Shown here piece by piece: positions 8,355 to 17,061 of a DNA stretch of 64,000 bases. A program made the translations under genes and the position numbers. Each line of letters begins with the position of its first letter. Position 1 is the first letter of the stretch. The notes beneath the pieces were generated by a model. It was not told the DNA's origin, did not search any database, and was given only the letters and a program-made list of their open reading frames with translations. Source of the stretch: Mycobacterium sp. 4858 (GTDB taxonomy: Bacteria; Actinomycetota; Actinomycetes; Mycobacteriales; Mycobacteriaceae); contig NZ_LT968775.1 of NCBI RefSeq assembly GCF_900240975.1, positions 186,001-250,000 of the forward strand, given 5' to 3'.

Positions 8355-9586
8355 CCGCAGCCACGATGGATGACGCCGGACGGTTGTTGGCTGACCCCCT
8401 GGCGTACACCGACGAGCGGCGACTGCACGCGGCGCTGACTCACCTGCGCGTGAACGCACCGGTGTCGTGGGTCGAGGTGCCGGATTACCGGCCCTTCTGG
8501 GCGATCACCAAGCACGCTGACATCATGGACATCGAACGCGAGAACACGCTGTTCACCAACTGGCCCCGCCCCGTCCTGACGACGGCCGAGGGCGACGAGA
8601 TGCAGGCGGCCGCGGGCGTGCGCACGCTGATCCACCTCGACGATCCACAGCATCGGGTGGTGCGCGCGATCGGGTCCGACTGGTTCCGGCCAAAGGCGAT
8701 GCGGGCGTTGAGGGTTCGCGTCGACGAGTTGGCCAAGATCTACGTCGACAAGATGATGGCCGCGGGTCCCGAGTGTGACTTCGTCCAGGAAGTGGCGGTC
8801 AATTACCCGCTCTACGTGATCATGTCGCTCCTGGGCCTGCCGGAGGCGGATTTCCCCCGGATGCTCAAGTTGACCCAGGAATTATTCGGCAGCGACGACT
8901 CCGAATTCAAGCGCGGCGCCACCAACGAGGACCAGCTGCCGGCATTGTTCGACATGTTCCAGTACTTCAACAAGGTGACCGATTCGCGCCGCGAGCACCC
9001 GACCGAGGATCTCGCGTCCGCCATCGCCAACGCCCGCGTCGATGGCGAGCCGCTGTCGGACATCGACACGGTGTCGTACTACCTCATCGTCGCCACCGCC
9101 GGCCACGACACCACCAGCGCGACCATCTCGGGCGGCCTGCACGCGCTCATCGAAAACCCCGGCCAGCTTGCGCGACTGCGCGACAACCTCGACCTGATGC
9201 CACTGGCCACCGAGGAGATGATCCGCTGGGTGACCCCGGTCAAGGAATTCATGCGCACCGCAGCCGAAGACACCACCGTGCGGGGGGTGCCCATCGCGGC
9301 CGGCGATTCACTGCTGCTGTCCTACGTGTCGGCCAACCGCGACGAGGAGGTTTTCACCGAGCCGTTCCGCTTCGATGTCGGGCGTGAGCCCAACAAACAC
9401 CTGGCCTTCGGCTACGGGGTGCACTTCTGCATGGGCGCCGCCCTGGCCCGCATGGAGGTCAACAGCTTCTTCACCGAGCTGTTGCCCAGGCTGAAATCCA
9501 TTGAGCTGACCGGGGAGCCGGAGTTGGTCGCCACCACATTCGTGGGCGGCCTCAAGCACCTGCCGGTGCGCTACACGCTGGCCTGA
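8351..9586 (+). CDS. Cytochrome P450
   Basis: 411 residues, a complete soluble bacterial P450. The I-helix oxygen-activation motif is AGHDTTSAT, the K-helix ExxR is in EEMIRWVTPVKEF, and the heme loop is FGYGVHFCMGAALARME with the thiolate Cys. The I-helix and LFTNWPRPVL region resemble mycobacterial CYPs acting on hydrophobic ring substrates. No ferredoxin gene is adjacent, so electrons must come from elsewhere. It overlaps the upstream LLM gene by four bases and is followed by a relic SDR fragment. Confidence 0.92.
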   Translation: MTAATMDDAGRLLADPLAYTDERRLHAALTHLRVNAPVSWVEVPDYRPFWAITKHADIMDIERENTLFTNWPRPVLTTAEGDEMQAAAGVRTLIHLDDPQHRVVRAIGSDWFRPKAMRALRVRVDELAKIYVDKMMAAGPECDFVQEVAVNYPLYVIMSLLGLPEADFPRMLKLTQELFGSDDSEFKRGATNEDQLPALFDMFQYFNKVTDSRREHPTEDLASAIANARVDGEPLSDIDTVSYYLIVATAGHDTTSATISGGLHALIENPGQLARLRDNLDLMPLATEEMIRWVTPVKEFMRTAAEDTTVRGVPIAAGDSLLLSYVSANRDEEVFTEPFRFDVGREPNKHLAFGYGVHFCMGAALARMEVNSFFTELLPRLKSIELTGEPELVATTFVGGLKHLPVRYTLA

Positions 9587-9667
9587 GCGGCGGCCGGGCT
9601 GAGCAACCCGCTTAGTCAGCGTGTGCGACGATCCCGGTCGGCACCTTCCCCGGGAGGACTGCAACGC

Positions 9668-9865
9668 ACCCCGGTGAGCCGCCTCATCAAGACCCCGGAT
9701 CGAGGCGCGGACCAGCTGGTCTGGCTGGCCTCCACCACACCAGGCCTCGACTGGTCCCCCGGCGAGTACTACGCGAAGGGCCAAGTCGCCAGGGCGAACC
9801 GCGCGGCCGACGATCCCGTGCTCGCGCGCGAGCTGTGGGATCGCACCTTGGCCAAGCTCGCTTAG
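9668..9865 (+). pseudogene. C-terminal relic of a short-chain dehydrogenase
   Basis: The frame encodes RLIKTPDRGADQLVWLAST, then SPGEYYAKGQVARAN and ARELWDRTLAKLA. This closely resembles the C-terminal ~65 residues of a common mycobacterial SDR family (GADQLVWLA...GEYYAKGQ...ELWDRS). No Rossmann motif or catalytic YxxxK precedes it; upstream is the P450 stop and low-information sequence. It is therefore a 3' fragment of a gene whose first three quarters were deleted. Confidence 0.7.
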
Positions 9866-9911
9866 GCGATCGCGGGATCCAGCCCGAACTGGCCCGCTCC
9901 GCGCCTCCCTC

Positions 9912-9948
9912 GATACCAGCTGGTATCCACTCGATACTAAAGGGTATG
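9912..9948. promoter_or_regulatory. Two tandem GATAC-N6-GTATC operators
   Basis: A perfect 16-bp palindrome GATACCAGCTGGTATC is at 9912-9927. A second copy, GATAC-N6-GTATG, is at 9933-9948. They start 21 bp apart, about two helical turns, and the second touches the TetR gene start. This is what a TetR-family autoregulatory operator looks like. Confidence 0.7.
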
Positions 9949-9957
9949 CTGTTGGCC

Positions 9958-10572
9958 ATGTCGCCCGTCAAACCGCTTCGCACCCGCCCCACCCGGGGCG
10001 AGGTTCGCGACCGAATCCTGGATGCGGCGTCGAAGGTGTTCGCCGCCGAGGGTTTCGCCGGCGCCACCATCGACACGATCGGTCAGGCCGCGGGCTTCAC
10101 CAAGGGCGCGGTCTATTCCAACTTCGAGTCGAAGGACGAGCTGTTCCTGGCCCTGCTCGACCGCGAGTTCGAGCTGCGCGGCGAGCAGATCGCGGTAGCG
10201 CTGGACCGCAGCGACGGCGACACCACCGCGGCCGCGCGCGAGGTGAGCCGGTCGGTGCTCGACTCGGTCCGCGACAATTCCGACTACTACGTGCTGCTCG
10301 TCGAGTACTGGCTGCGCGCCCAGCGCGATCCGCAGATTCGGGAACGTCTGATCGAGCGCCGTCGCGCCGCGGCCGACCAGGCGCTGCACATCGTCGAATC
10401 GACCGACACCGTGCCGGGCGACCGGCGGCTGACCGACATCGCCCAGCTCGTCGTCACCCTCAACCTGGGCGTCGCGATGGAAGAGGTGCTGCGTCCGGGA
10501 ACCATCAACCCCGATCTGCTCGCACAACTGATCACCGCACTGCTGGAATCGATTCCGAATTCCGGCGATTAG
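9958..10572 (+). CDS. TetR family transcriptional regulator
   Basis: 204 residues. The N-terminal helix-turn-helix is TIDTIGQAAGFTKGAVYSNF within a standard TetR DNA-binding domain starting RDRILDAASKVFAAEGF. The C-terminal two thirds are helical ligand-binding and dimerisation sequence. ATG at 9958 is used here; ATG at 9946 is also in frame but lies inside the second operator copy. The gene follows the tandem palindromes at 9912-9948 and is 13 bp ahead of the ABC-like/YhgE pair. It probably represses itself and that export operon. Confidence 0.85.
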   Translation: MSPVKPLRTRPTRGEVRDRILDAASKVFAAEGFAGATIDTIGQAAGFTKGAVYSNFESKDELFLALLDREFELRGEQIAVALDRSDGDTTAAAREVSRSVLDSVRDNSDYYVLLVEYWLRAQRDPQIRERLIERRRAAADQALHIVESTDTVPGDRRLTDIAQLVVTLNLGVAMEEVLRPGTINPDLLAQLITALLESIPNSGD

Positions 10573-10585
10573 GGAAAGCCACACC

Positions 10586-11263
10586 ATGGATGCCAAAGAC
10601 GAACCGGACGACATCGCGCCCGTGATCATCGCCGCCGGATTGGGGGTCGACGGCGAGCACGGGCCGCTGTTCTCGGGGGTCGACCTGGCCCTGACGCCGG
10701 GGTTTCACGCGATTCAGATGCCCGGCGGACCCGGCCAGACCGCGCTGTTGCTGACGCTCGCGGGACGTTTCAAACCGAGCCACGGCACGCTGACCGTCCT
10801 CGGCGAAACGACCGCGCGCGCGATCCGTCGGCACTGCTCGATCGCGGCCTTCGAAGACATCGACGACCTGGAGGAATCGGTGACCGTGGGGACCGTGCTC
10901 GCCGAGCAACGCCGTTGGCTGGCGCCGTGGTATTCATCGGTGCCGCTGCAATCGGGTCCGGCCGAGCTGACCGAGGTCTTCGACGAAATACCCCCACCGT
11001 CCCATGACACCTACATCGTTGAATTGTCAGACCTGGAGCTGTTTTTTCTCCGAATCACGCTGGCGTTGCTGTCGAACCGTCCGATCCTGGTGGTCGGCGA
11101 CCTCGAACAGGTTCGCGACAATTCCCGGCGAGCGATCGCGGTCGACAGGCTCGGCGAGATCGCCAAGCGGCGCACCGTTGTCGTCGGGGTGACCAACCCG
11201 CTCGGCACGGACGCGCCCGACCACGAACTACACGATCATCGCATCCTGACCGGAGAGGACTGA
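10586..11263 (+). CDS. Degenerate ABC transporter ATP-binding protein
   Basis: 225 residues resembling an ABC nucleotide-binding domain, but motifs are eroded. The Walker A position reads MPGGPGQTALLL, where Gln51 replaces the catalytic Lys. The signature LSGGQ is LSDLE, and Walker B is RPILVVGDLEQ with no catalytic Glu after the Asp. An N-terminal strand (LFSGVDLALTPGFHAIQM) matches the usual start of the domain. Hydrolysis is doubtful. It is sandwiched between a TetR gene and a YhgE/Pip membrane protein with a two-base gap, so it probably partners that permease as a regulatory or structural subunit. Confidence 0.7.
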   Translation: MDAKDEPDDIAPVIIAAGLGVDGEHGPLFSGVDLALTPGFHAIQMPGGPGQTALLLTLAGRFKPSHGTLTVLGETTARAIRRHCSIAAFEDIDDLEESVTVGTVLAEQRRWLAPWYSSVPLQSGPAELTEVFDEIPPPSHDTYIVELSDLELFFLRITLALLSNRPILVVGDLEQVRDNSRRAIAVDRLGEIAKRRTVVVGVTNPLGTDAPDHELHDHRILTGED

Positions 11264-11265
11264 AG

Positions 11266-13170
11266 ATGCTGGCTGGACTCGCATTCGGCTCGGAGATCAA
11301 ACGTTTCGGCCGCAGCCGATTGACGCGCGTGGCCATCATCGTGCTGATGCTGCTGCCGCTGGTGTACGGGGCGCTCTACCTGTGGGCGTTCTGGGATCCC
11401 TTCGGCCACACCAACAAGATGCCGGTGGCGCTAGTCAACTCCGACCGTGGCGCTGTCGTGTCCGGGCAGCAATTCAACGCCGGCGCGGAGATCGCCAAGA
11501 GTCTGACCGCGGACGGCGGTTTGGACTGGCACGTCGTGGACTTGCCGGAGGCGCGCAACGGAGTCGACCACGGCAAGTACTACTTCATGGTCGAGTTGCC
11601 GCCGGACTTCAGCGCGGCGATCGCATCACCGGTGACCGGGCAACCCAAGAAGGCCAACCTGATCGCCGTCTACAACGACGCCAACAACTACATCTCGACG
11701 AGTATCGGTCGCACCGCCATCGGCCAGGTGCTCAACGCCGTGTCCAGCCGAATCTCGGGCCAAGCCGTCAATCAGATGCTGTCGGTGGTGGTTTCGTCGG
11801 GAGCGGGTATCAAGCAGGCCGCCGACGGTGCCGCTCAACTCGATGACGGCGCCGGTCAGCTGGTGGCCGGTCTAGACACCGCCCGGTCCGGCTCGGCAAC
11901 GCTTGCCACGGGGGCCAAGCAACTGTCAGACGGAATCAACCAGGCCACGGACCCGCTGCTGGCGGTGAGCAAGGCGGTGTCGGAAATCGGCGGCAGCACG
12001 CAGCAACTGCAACAGGGCGCGGCCGCGCTTCAGCAGGCCAACGACCAGATCGGTGCCATCGCCACAGCGCAGGATGCCGCCGCAAACTCGCTTTCATCGG
12101 TGATCGATCAGCTCTCCGCGCGACAGGATCCGCTGGCGAACAACCTGCGCGGCATCCAAGATCAGCTCCGGGGTCACCAGTTCACGCCCCAGATTCGCCA
12201 GCAGCTCACCGATGCGCAGAACGCCGCGATCGCCTTGACAGCGGGGTTGCGTACCCCGGGCAGTCCGCTCGGGTCGGCGCTCGACCAGGTCGGAAGCAAG
12301 GGACAGGAGCTGACGAACAAGCTGACCCAGCTGCGCGACGGAGCCCAGCAGGTTGCCACCGGCAATGCCGAATTGGCCGGCGGCATCGCCAAACTCGACG
12401 ACGGCGCACGACAACTCAAGACGGGATCGGCCGAGCTGGCGACCAAACTCGCCGACGGGGCCAAGCAGGTGCCCAACTGGACAACCCAGCAAAAGGATGC
12501 GGTCGCCGACACCATCGGAGGTCCGGTGCAACTCGAAGCTTCACATGAGAACGCCGCGCCCAACTTCGGCACCGGGATGGCTCCGTTCTTCCTCACCCTC
12601 GCCTTGTTCTTTGGTGCCTTGGTGCTGTGGATGGTGCTGCGGCCCTTGCAGAGTCGCGCGATCGCCGCCGAGGTGCTCGCGATCCGCGTGGTGCTCGCCA
12701 GCTACCTGCCGGCCGCCGCGATCGCGGTATTCCAAGCCGTCATTCTCTACTGCGTGGTCCGGTTCGCCCTCGGTGTGCACGCCGTGCACCCAGCGGCGAT
12801 GCTGGGGTTCATGATGCTGATATCCGGCGCGTTCGTGGCCGCGACGCAGGCGATCAACGCACTCGTCGGTGCTGCGGTGGGCCGGGTGCTGATCATGGCT
12901 CTGCTTATGTTGCAGTTGGTCAGCGCGGGCGGCATGTATCCCGTAGAAACCACGTCACGGCCCTTCCAGGTTCTGCACCGCTTCGACCCGATGACCTACG
13001 GGGTCAACGGGCTCCGCCAGCTCATACTGGGCGGCATCGACGCCAGACTATGGCAGGCGATCATCGTGCTGGTGGGGATAACGGCTGGCGCACTGGCGAT
13101 CTCCTGCCTGTGCGCACGAAGAGACCGGGTCTGGAATCTGAGCAGGCTGATACCCGCGATCAAGATGTAG
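11266..13170 (+). CDS. YhgE/Pip domain membrane protein (ABC-2-like permease)
   Basis: 634 residues with the YhgE/Pip layout: one N-terminal membrane helix (RVAIIVLMLLPLVYGALYLW), a ~400-residue extracytoplasmic region rich in heptads such as AAQLDDGAGQLVAGLDTA, and about six C-terminal membrane helices from GMAPFFLTLALFFGALVLWM onwards. This topology is shared with MmpL-independent export permeases and phage-infection proteins. GGAGAG precedes the ATG. Together with the ABC-like protein and TetR gene it forms a regulated efflux or envelope operon. The substrate is unknown. Confidence 0.85.
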   Translation: MLAGLAFGSEIKRFGRSRLTRVAIIVLMLLPLVYGALYLWAFWDPFGHTNKMPVALVNSDRGAVVSGQQFNAGAEIAKSLTADGGLDWHVVDLPEARNGVDHGKYYFMVELPPDFSAAIASPVTGQPKKANLIAVYNDANNYISTSIGRTAIGQVLNAVSSRISGQAVNQMLSVVVSSGAGIKQAADGAAQLDDGAGQLVAGLDTARSGSATLATGAKQLSDGINQATDPLLAVSKAVSEIGGSTQQLQQGAAALQQANDQIGAIATAQDAAANSLSSVIDQLSARQDPLANNLRGIQDQLRGHQFTPQIRQQLTDAQNAAIALTAGLRTPGSPLGSALDQVGSKGQELTNKLTQLRDGAQQVATGNAELAGGIAKLDDGARQLKTGSAELATKLADGAKQVPNWTTQQKDAVADTIGGPVQLEASHENAAPNFGTGMAPFFLTLALFFGALVLWMVLRPLQSRAIAAEVLAIRVVLASYLPAAAIAVFQAVILYCVVRFALGVHAVHPAAMLGFMMLISGAFVAATQAINALVGAAVGRVLIMALLMLQLVSAGGMYPVETTSRPFQVLHRFDPMTYGVNGLRQLILGGIDARLWQAIIVLVGITAGALAISCLCARRDRVWNLSRLIPAIKM

Positions 13171-13237
13171 GCAAAAGTTCCGCGTCAACAATCGACGTTG
13201 CATGATGGTGGACAGGTCTGCAATCGAGAGGAAGCCG

Positions 13238-13432
13238 ATGTTGGGTGTTCACCATGCCGCGATCCGTACGGCCGACGTCGAACGCTCGAAGCAGTTCTGG
13301 CGCGACGGCCCCGCACTCGCCGACGGTGTTCATCGAATCACCGCGCCGGCTGCCGGCGGGAAGACAACGCCGACGGCCGTCATCACCCCGCCCGACGGCG
13401 TACTGGTCGAGCTGATCGGACCGGCGCAATGA
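13238..13432 (+). CDS. Shortened VOC/glyoxalase-like protein
   Basis: 64 residues: MLGVHHAAIRTADVERSKQF begins like a vicinal-oxygen-chelate module, and TPPDGVLVELIGPAQ ends like one. The middle strands of a normal ~120-130-residue VOC domain are missing, which indicates an in-frame internal deletion or a minimal half-module. GAGAGGAAG lies just upstream of the ATG. The TGA overlaps the SDR ATG (ATGA), so translation is coupled and the remnant may persist as a leader. Confidence 0.55.
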   Translation: MLGVHHAAIRTADVERSKQFWRDGPALADGVHRITAPAAGGKTTPTAVITPPDGVLVELIGPAQ

Positions 13433-14166
13433 CGGCGCTGGTGACCGGAGGCGCGTCCGGGATCGGCCGTGAAGTCGCCGCACGACTGCGCGAAGCGGGC
13501 CACGACGTCGTGGTGTGGGACCTCGCCGGCGCCGACATCGCCTGCGATGTCAGCGATCCCGACGCGGTGTCGGCCGTTATGGCGCAAACCGTGCGCGACC
13601 ACGGCGCGCCCACCCGAGTCGTGACCTGCGCCGGCATCGGCGCCTCGGGCCTGCTGCTCGAACAGTCGCCCGCAGAATGGAACCGGGTGTTGACCGTCAA
13701 CCTCACGGGCACCTGGCTGACGATCCGCGCCGCGGCGCGGGCGATGATCGACGCCGGGGTGGGCGGCTCGGTCGTTGCCGTCTCCAGCATCAGCGGTACC
13801 CTCGCCGACCGCGATATGGGCGCCTACTGCGTGTCCAAGGCGGGGGTGGACATGTTGGTGAAGGTCGCTGCGGCGGAGTGGGGCGGGCACGGCATCCGGG
13901 TGAACGCCGTCGGCCCGGGTGTCACGCGGACGCCGATGCTGGCCAAACCCGAACAGCTGCCCGGCTGGGTGGAGGCCCTGTCCGAACGGACCGCATTGGG
14001 CGGTTTGGGGGACGCCGTCGACGTGGCCGGCGCGATCGTGGGCGTGCTCGAATTGCCTTGGGTGACCGGCCAAGTCGTGCATGCCGACGGCGGCCTGGCG
14101 CTGCACAGCCCCATCGACGCCTACGGCCAATTGCAGCGGGTGATGGGCCGAAAGGGCCTCAGCTGA
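13429..14166 (+). CDS. Short-chain dehydrogenase/reductase
   Basis: 245 residues of a classical SDR. The cofactor motif TGGASGIG is at residues 6-13, the NAG equivalent is CAGIGASG, the catalytic Ser lies in VSSISG, and the Tyr-Lys pair is in AYCVSKAG. PGVTRTPM follows. The acidic residue after strand 2 (VVVWDLAG) suggests NAD(H). It begins inside the stop of the shortened VOC gene and ends in an 8-bp convergent overlap with the alcohol dehydrogenase. It probably oxidises a secondary alcohol. Confidence 0.9.
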   Translation: MTALVTGGASGIGREVAARLREAGHDVVVWDLAGADIACDVSDPDAVSAVMAQTVRDHGAPTRVVTCAGIGASGLLLEQSPAEWNRVLTVNLTGTWLTIRAAARAMIDAGVGGSVVAVSSISGTLADRDMGAYCVSKAGVDMLVKVAAAEWGGHGIRVNAVGPGVTRTPMLAKPEQLPGWVEALSERTALGGLGDAVDVAGAIVGVLELPWVTGQVVHADGGLALHSPIDAYGQLQRVMGRKGLS

Positions 14167-15316
14167 TCCCGAAATCGATGATGCCGCGGACGATCTTGCC
14201 GTTGCGAAGGTCGTCGTAGGCGTCGTTGATCTCCTCGAGGCGATAGCGCCGGGTGATCATCTCGTCGAGCTGAAGTTGTCCGGTTTGATAGAGCCGGGCG
14301 AGCCGCGAGATGTCCGCCCTCGGATTGCACGAGCCGAATATCGTTCCGGCCAGCGTCTTGTTCATCAGGATGAAGTCCTGCAGATCGATCTTGACCGAGC
14401 GGGTCAGCTGGGAGGTCATGCCGGTGAGCACACACGTCCCGCCTTTGCGGGTGAGCTGCAGCGCATCGCGCACATCCTCGGCGGTGATCAGCGACGGTGA
14501 GACCACCACGGCGTCGGCCATGACGCCATAGGTCAAGTCCCGCACCAGGTCCTGCACCTCGGCGACCGTGGCGGCGCTGTGGGTCGCGCCGAACTGCAAA
14601 GCGGATTTCTGCTTGAATTCCACCGGGTCCACCGCGACGATCTGCGCGGCACCGCTGATCCGCGCACCCTGGATCGCGCCGGTGCCGATCCCGCCAGCTC
14701 CGATGACGACGACGGTGTCACCGCCCCGCACGCCGGCGCGATTGGCGGCCGAACCGTAGCCGGTCGGAATGGCGCACGACAGCAACGCGCTCGGAGCCAG
14801 CGGCAGCTGCGGCTCGATCTTCACCAGTGAATTCGTCGACACCACAGTGTGTTCGGCGAACGCACCGACCTTCGCCAGATGTCCGAGCGGCCGCCCGTCG
14901 GCGGTGTGATGACGGAAGGTGCCGTCGGTGGGCATGCCCGGCGTCAGGGTTAAGGCGCCGACATCGCAGATGTATTCCATGCCCGTCGCACACCACCGGC
15001 ACTGGCCGCACACCGCGACGAACGACATCACCACGTGGTCTCCGGGGGCGAAGTCCGTTACACCATCGCCGACTTGCCGCACGATGCCCGATCCCTCGTG
15101 TCCGCCGATCGTCGGGAACATGGTCGGCAGGCCGAGGGATCGCATCACCTCGTTGGGTGCCGACATGTCACCCTTGAGGATGTGATCGTCGGAGTGGCAC
15201 AGCCCGGCCGCCGCCATCTCGACCAGGACTTCGCCGGCGCGCGGCGGATCGAGTTCGATTTCCTCGACGGACCAGGGTCCGCCGACGTCGTGTAGGAGCG
15301 CTCCCTTAGTTTTCAA
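14159..15316 (-). CDS. NDMA-dependent zinc alcohol dehydrogenase
   Basis: 385 residues of the zinc MDR superfamily. Catalytic zinc ligands are in AAGLCHSDDH and GGHEGSG; the structural zinc loop is CGQCRWCATGMEYIC; the dinucleotide motif is VIGAGGIGTG. The N-terminus (KTKGALLHDVGG) and overall pattern fit the NDMA-dependent family, which keeps its NAD tightly bound and in mycobacteria depends on mycofactocin for recycling. The start is TTG at 15314-15316, with AGGAAG upstream, nine bases after the P450 stop. It should oxidise the alcohol made by the cotranscribed P450. Confidence 0.88.
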   Translation of the reverse strand: MKTKGALLHDVGGPWSVEEIELDPPRAGEVLVEMAAAGLCHSDDHILKGDMSAPNEVMRSLGLPTMFPTIGGHEGSGIVRQVGDGVTDFAPGDHVVMSFVAVCGQCRWCATGMEYICDVGALTLTPGMPTDGTFRHHTADGRPLGHLAKVGAFAEHTVVSTNSLVKIEPQLPLAPSALLSCAIPTGYGSAANRAGVRGGDTVVVIGAGGIGTGAIQGARISGAAQIVAVDPVEFKQKSALQFGATHSAATVAEVQDLVRDLTYGVMADAVVVSPSLITAEDVRDALQLTRKGGTCVLTGMTSQLTRSVKIDLQDFILMNKTLAGTIFGSCNPRADISRLARLYQTGQLQLDEMITRRYRLEEINDAYDDLRNGKIVRGIIDFGIS

Positions 15317-15324
15317 GCGGCTTC

Positions 15325-16551
15325 CTATGCGGCCGGGGAGAAGGTGACCGGAAGCTTGTTGGGGGAGCGGAAGGTCAGCCCGACGATCTTGGACTCCTGG
15401 CCGGTTCCGTCGTCGGCCACCAAGGCCAGGTCCTTGACGCGGTCGAACAGGCTGTTCAACATGACGCGCGTCTCGAGCCGGGCCAAGTGCATGCCGAGAC
15501 ACATGTGGATGCCGCCGGCGAAGGCGATGTGTGCTTGGCGCGGCCGGCGGATGTCGAAGGTGTTGGGGTCGGTCCAGCGGGTCTCGTCTCGGTTGGCCGA
15601 TCCCATGCACATATCGATCTGAGCGTTCGATGGGATTGTCTTGCCGCCGATTTCGACTTCTTCGGTCGTCGTCCGCATGACCATCGTCAGAGGGGTTTCG
15701 AAGCGCAGGCCCTCTTCGATCGCCATCGGAATCAGCGACCGGTCGTGGTAGACGAGGGCCAGTTGCTCGGGGTGGGTCAGCAACAGGTACAGCAGGTTGC
15801 CCGACGAGCGGTAGGTGGTCTCCAGTCCGGCCGGCAGCAGTAGCCGCAGGAACGCGATGATCGCCTCGTCGCTGAGTTTTTCGCCGTCGATCTCGGCGGT
15901 GACCAGGTCGCCGATGATGTCGTTCGTGGGTTTGCGACGCCGCTGTTCGACCTGTTCGAGGAAGTAGCCGTGTAACTCCGCCGCCGCGTTGAGCCCGGCG
16001 ACGATGTCGGTCGGGATGGAGATGAGATCGAGGGACAGCCGTCGGAAGAAGTCGAGATCTTCGGGGGGCAGCCCGAGCAGGGTGGAGATGATCCGGGTGG
16101 GGAATTCGAACGTCACCGCCTTGACCAGGTCGGCGTGGCCGTCGTTCTTGATCTCGTCGACCAATCGATCGCACACCGGTCCGATGACCGACGGCTCCCA
16201 GCGTTCCAGCGCGGTGGCGCGGAAGGCCTTGGCCACCAGGTTGCGGTGGTCGTGGTGTTCCTTGCCGCCCATCGCCAGGATGGTGTGTCCCATCACCAAA
16301 CCGATGGTCTCGTCGTACTTGTGGGAGCTGAAGATGCGGTCGTCACGGAACGCCTGGAACACCGGGTCGTAGCCGAACAGCACCCACTCGTCGTCCGGCC
16401 GCAGCTCTTCCGGCATCTGCGAGTGGTCCGCCAGCGCGCCGTGCCAAACCGGGTCCGTGCGCCTCATGTATTCGAAGAACGGATAGGGGCTGGTCTCGCC
16501 GGTGAGGTCGAGCGTGGCGGGCTGGTTGGCGGGGTCGGTGCTGAGCGTCAT
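15325..16551 (-). CDS. Cytochrome P450
   Basis: 408 residues. The I-helix reads LLLPAGLETTYR, the ExxR is in EEGLRFETPL, and the heme loop is FAGGIHMCLGMHLARLE. The EHHDHRNLVAKAF segment is a typical C-helix. It is the first gene of a two-gene operon with the NDMA-dependent dehydrogenase, so hydroxylation followed by oxidation is the natural reading. The promoter contains a GCTAT-N10-ATAGC operator shared divergently with the Rieske ferredoxin operon. Confidence 0.92.
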   Translation of the reverse strand: MTLSTDPANQPATLDLTGETSPYPFFEYMRRTDPVWHGALADHSQMPEELRPDDEWVLFGYDPVFQAFRDDRIFSSHKYDETIGLVMGHTILAMGGKEHHDHRNLVAKAFRATALERWEPSVIGPVCDRLVDEIKNDGHADLVKAVTFEFPTRIISTLLGLPPEDLDFFRRLSLDLISIPTDIVAGLNAAAELHGYFLEQVEQRRRKPTNDIIGDLVTAEIDGEKLSDEAIIAFLRLLLPAGLETTYRSSGNLLYLLLTHPEQLALVYHDRSLIPMAIEEGLRFETPLTMVMRTTTEEVEIGGKTIPSNAQIDMCMGSANRDETRWTDPNTFDIRRPRQAHIAFAGGIHMCLGMHLARLETRVMLNSLFDRVKDLALVADDGTGQESKIVGLTFRSPNKLPVTFSPAA

Positions 16552-16602
16552 CAGCGCTCCTCCTGAGCAGCCGGTAAGCGGATTGGATACGCCGGGAATA
16601 TC

Positions 16603-16622
16603 GCTATCATAGTATAAATAGC
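16603..16622. promoter_or_regulatory. Operator copy A, GCTAT-N10-ATAGC
   Basis: GCTATCATAGTATAAATAGC is an inverted repeat in an AT-rich island between the divergent P450 and Rieske-ferredoxin operons, 51 and 79 bp from their starts. It matches the copies at 44830, 47328, 51265 and 57078. A GntR regulator encoded at 46464-47285 is the likely binder (inference). Confidence 0.65.
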
Positions 16623-16701
16623 AACTAAGCCCAACGGCTTGTCGAGGTTACCGTAACGGGCACAGTATTGATGCTGGTGGCGTCCTGAGGCGGTGAGGTG
16701 A

Positions 16702-17061
16702 ATGCCCGAGCGGCGATTTGTGTGTTCGCTGGACGATCTGCCGCCCGGCGGGATGAAGCTGGTCGACGTCGGGAAGTTCGGCGTCGGCGTGTACAACGTG
16801 CGCGGCGAGTTGTATGCGATCGTGAATTACTGCTCGCACGAGGGCGCCCCGCTGTGTCTCGGTCTGCTCGGTGGCACCAACGAGTTCGCCCCCGACGAAC
16901 CCGGCGGGCTGCGCAGGGTACGCGACGGCCAGATCGTCCGATGCCCCTGGCACAACTGGGAATTCGACATCACCACCGGGCAAAACCTCGCCGACCCCAC
17001 GCGTCGCGTCCGCACCTACCCGGTCGACGTCACCGACGGGGAGGTGTACCTGACCGCATGA
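16702..17061 (+). CDS. Rieske-type [2Fe-2S] ferredoxin
   Basis: 119 residues with a single Rieske domain. Ligands are CSHEGAPLC (CxH) and CPWHNWEFD (CxxH). The insert between them (LLGGTNEFAPDEPGGLRR...) is longer than in most ferredoxins of this kind. It could deliver electrons to the Rieske oxygenase at 51360, to a P450, or act with the amidohydrolases it is cotranscribed with. Its stop overlaps the ATG of the first amidohydrolase (ATGA). Confidence 0.88.
   Translation: MPERRFVCSLDDLPPGGMKLVDVGKFGVGVYNVRGELYAIVNYCSHEGAPLCLGLLGGTNEFAPDEPGGLRRVRDGQIVRCPWHNWEFDITTGQNLADPTRRVRTYPVDVTDGEVYLTA

Noticed and set aside
14159..16174. A single 671-codon minus frame covering the alcohol dehydrogenase and part of the P450
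   Set aside because: The N-terminal 286 codons are out-of-frame P450 sequence. The dehydrogenase begins at TTG 15316 with a ribosome site.
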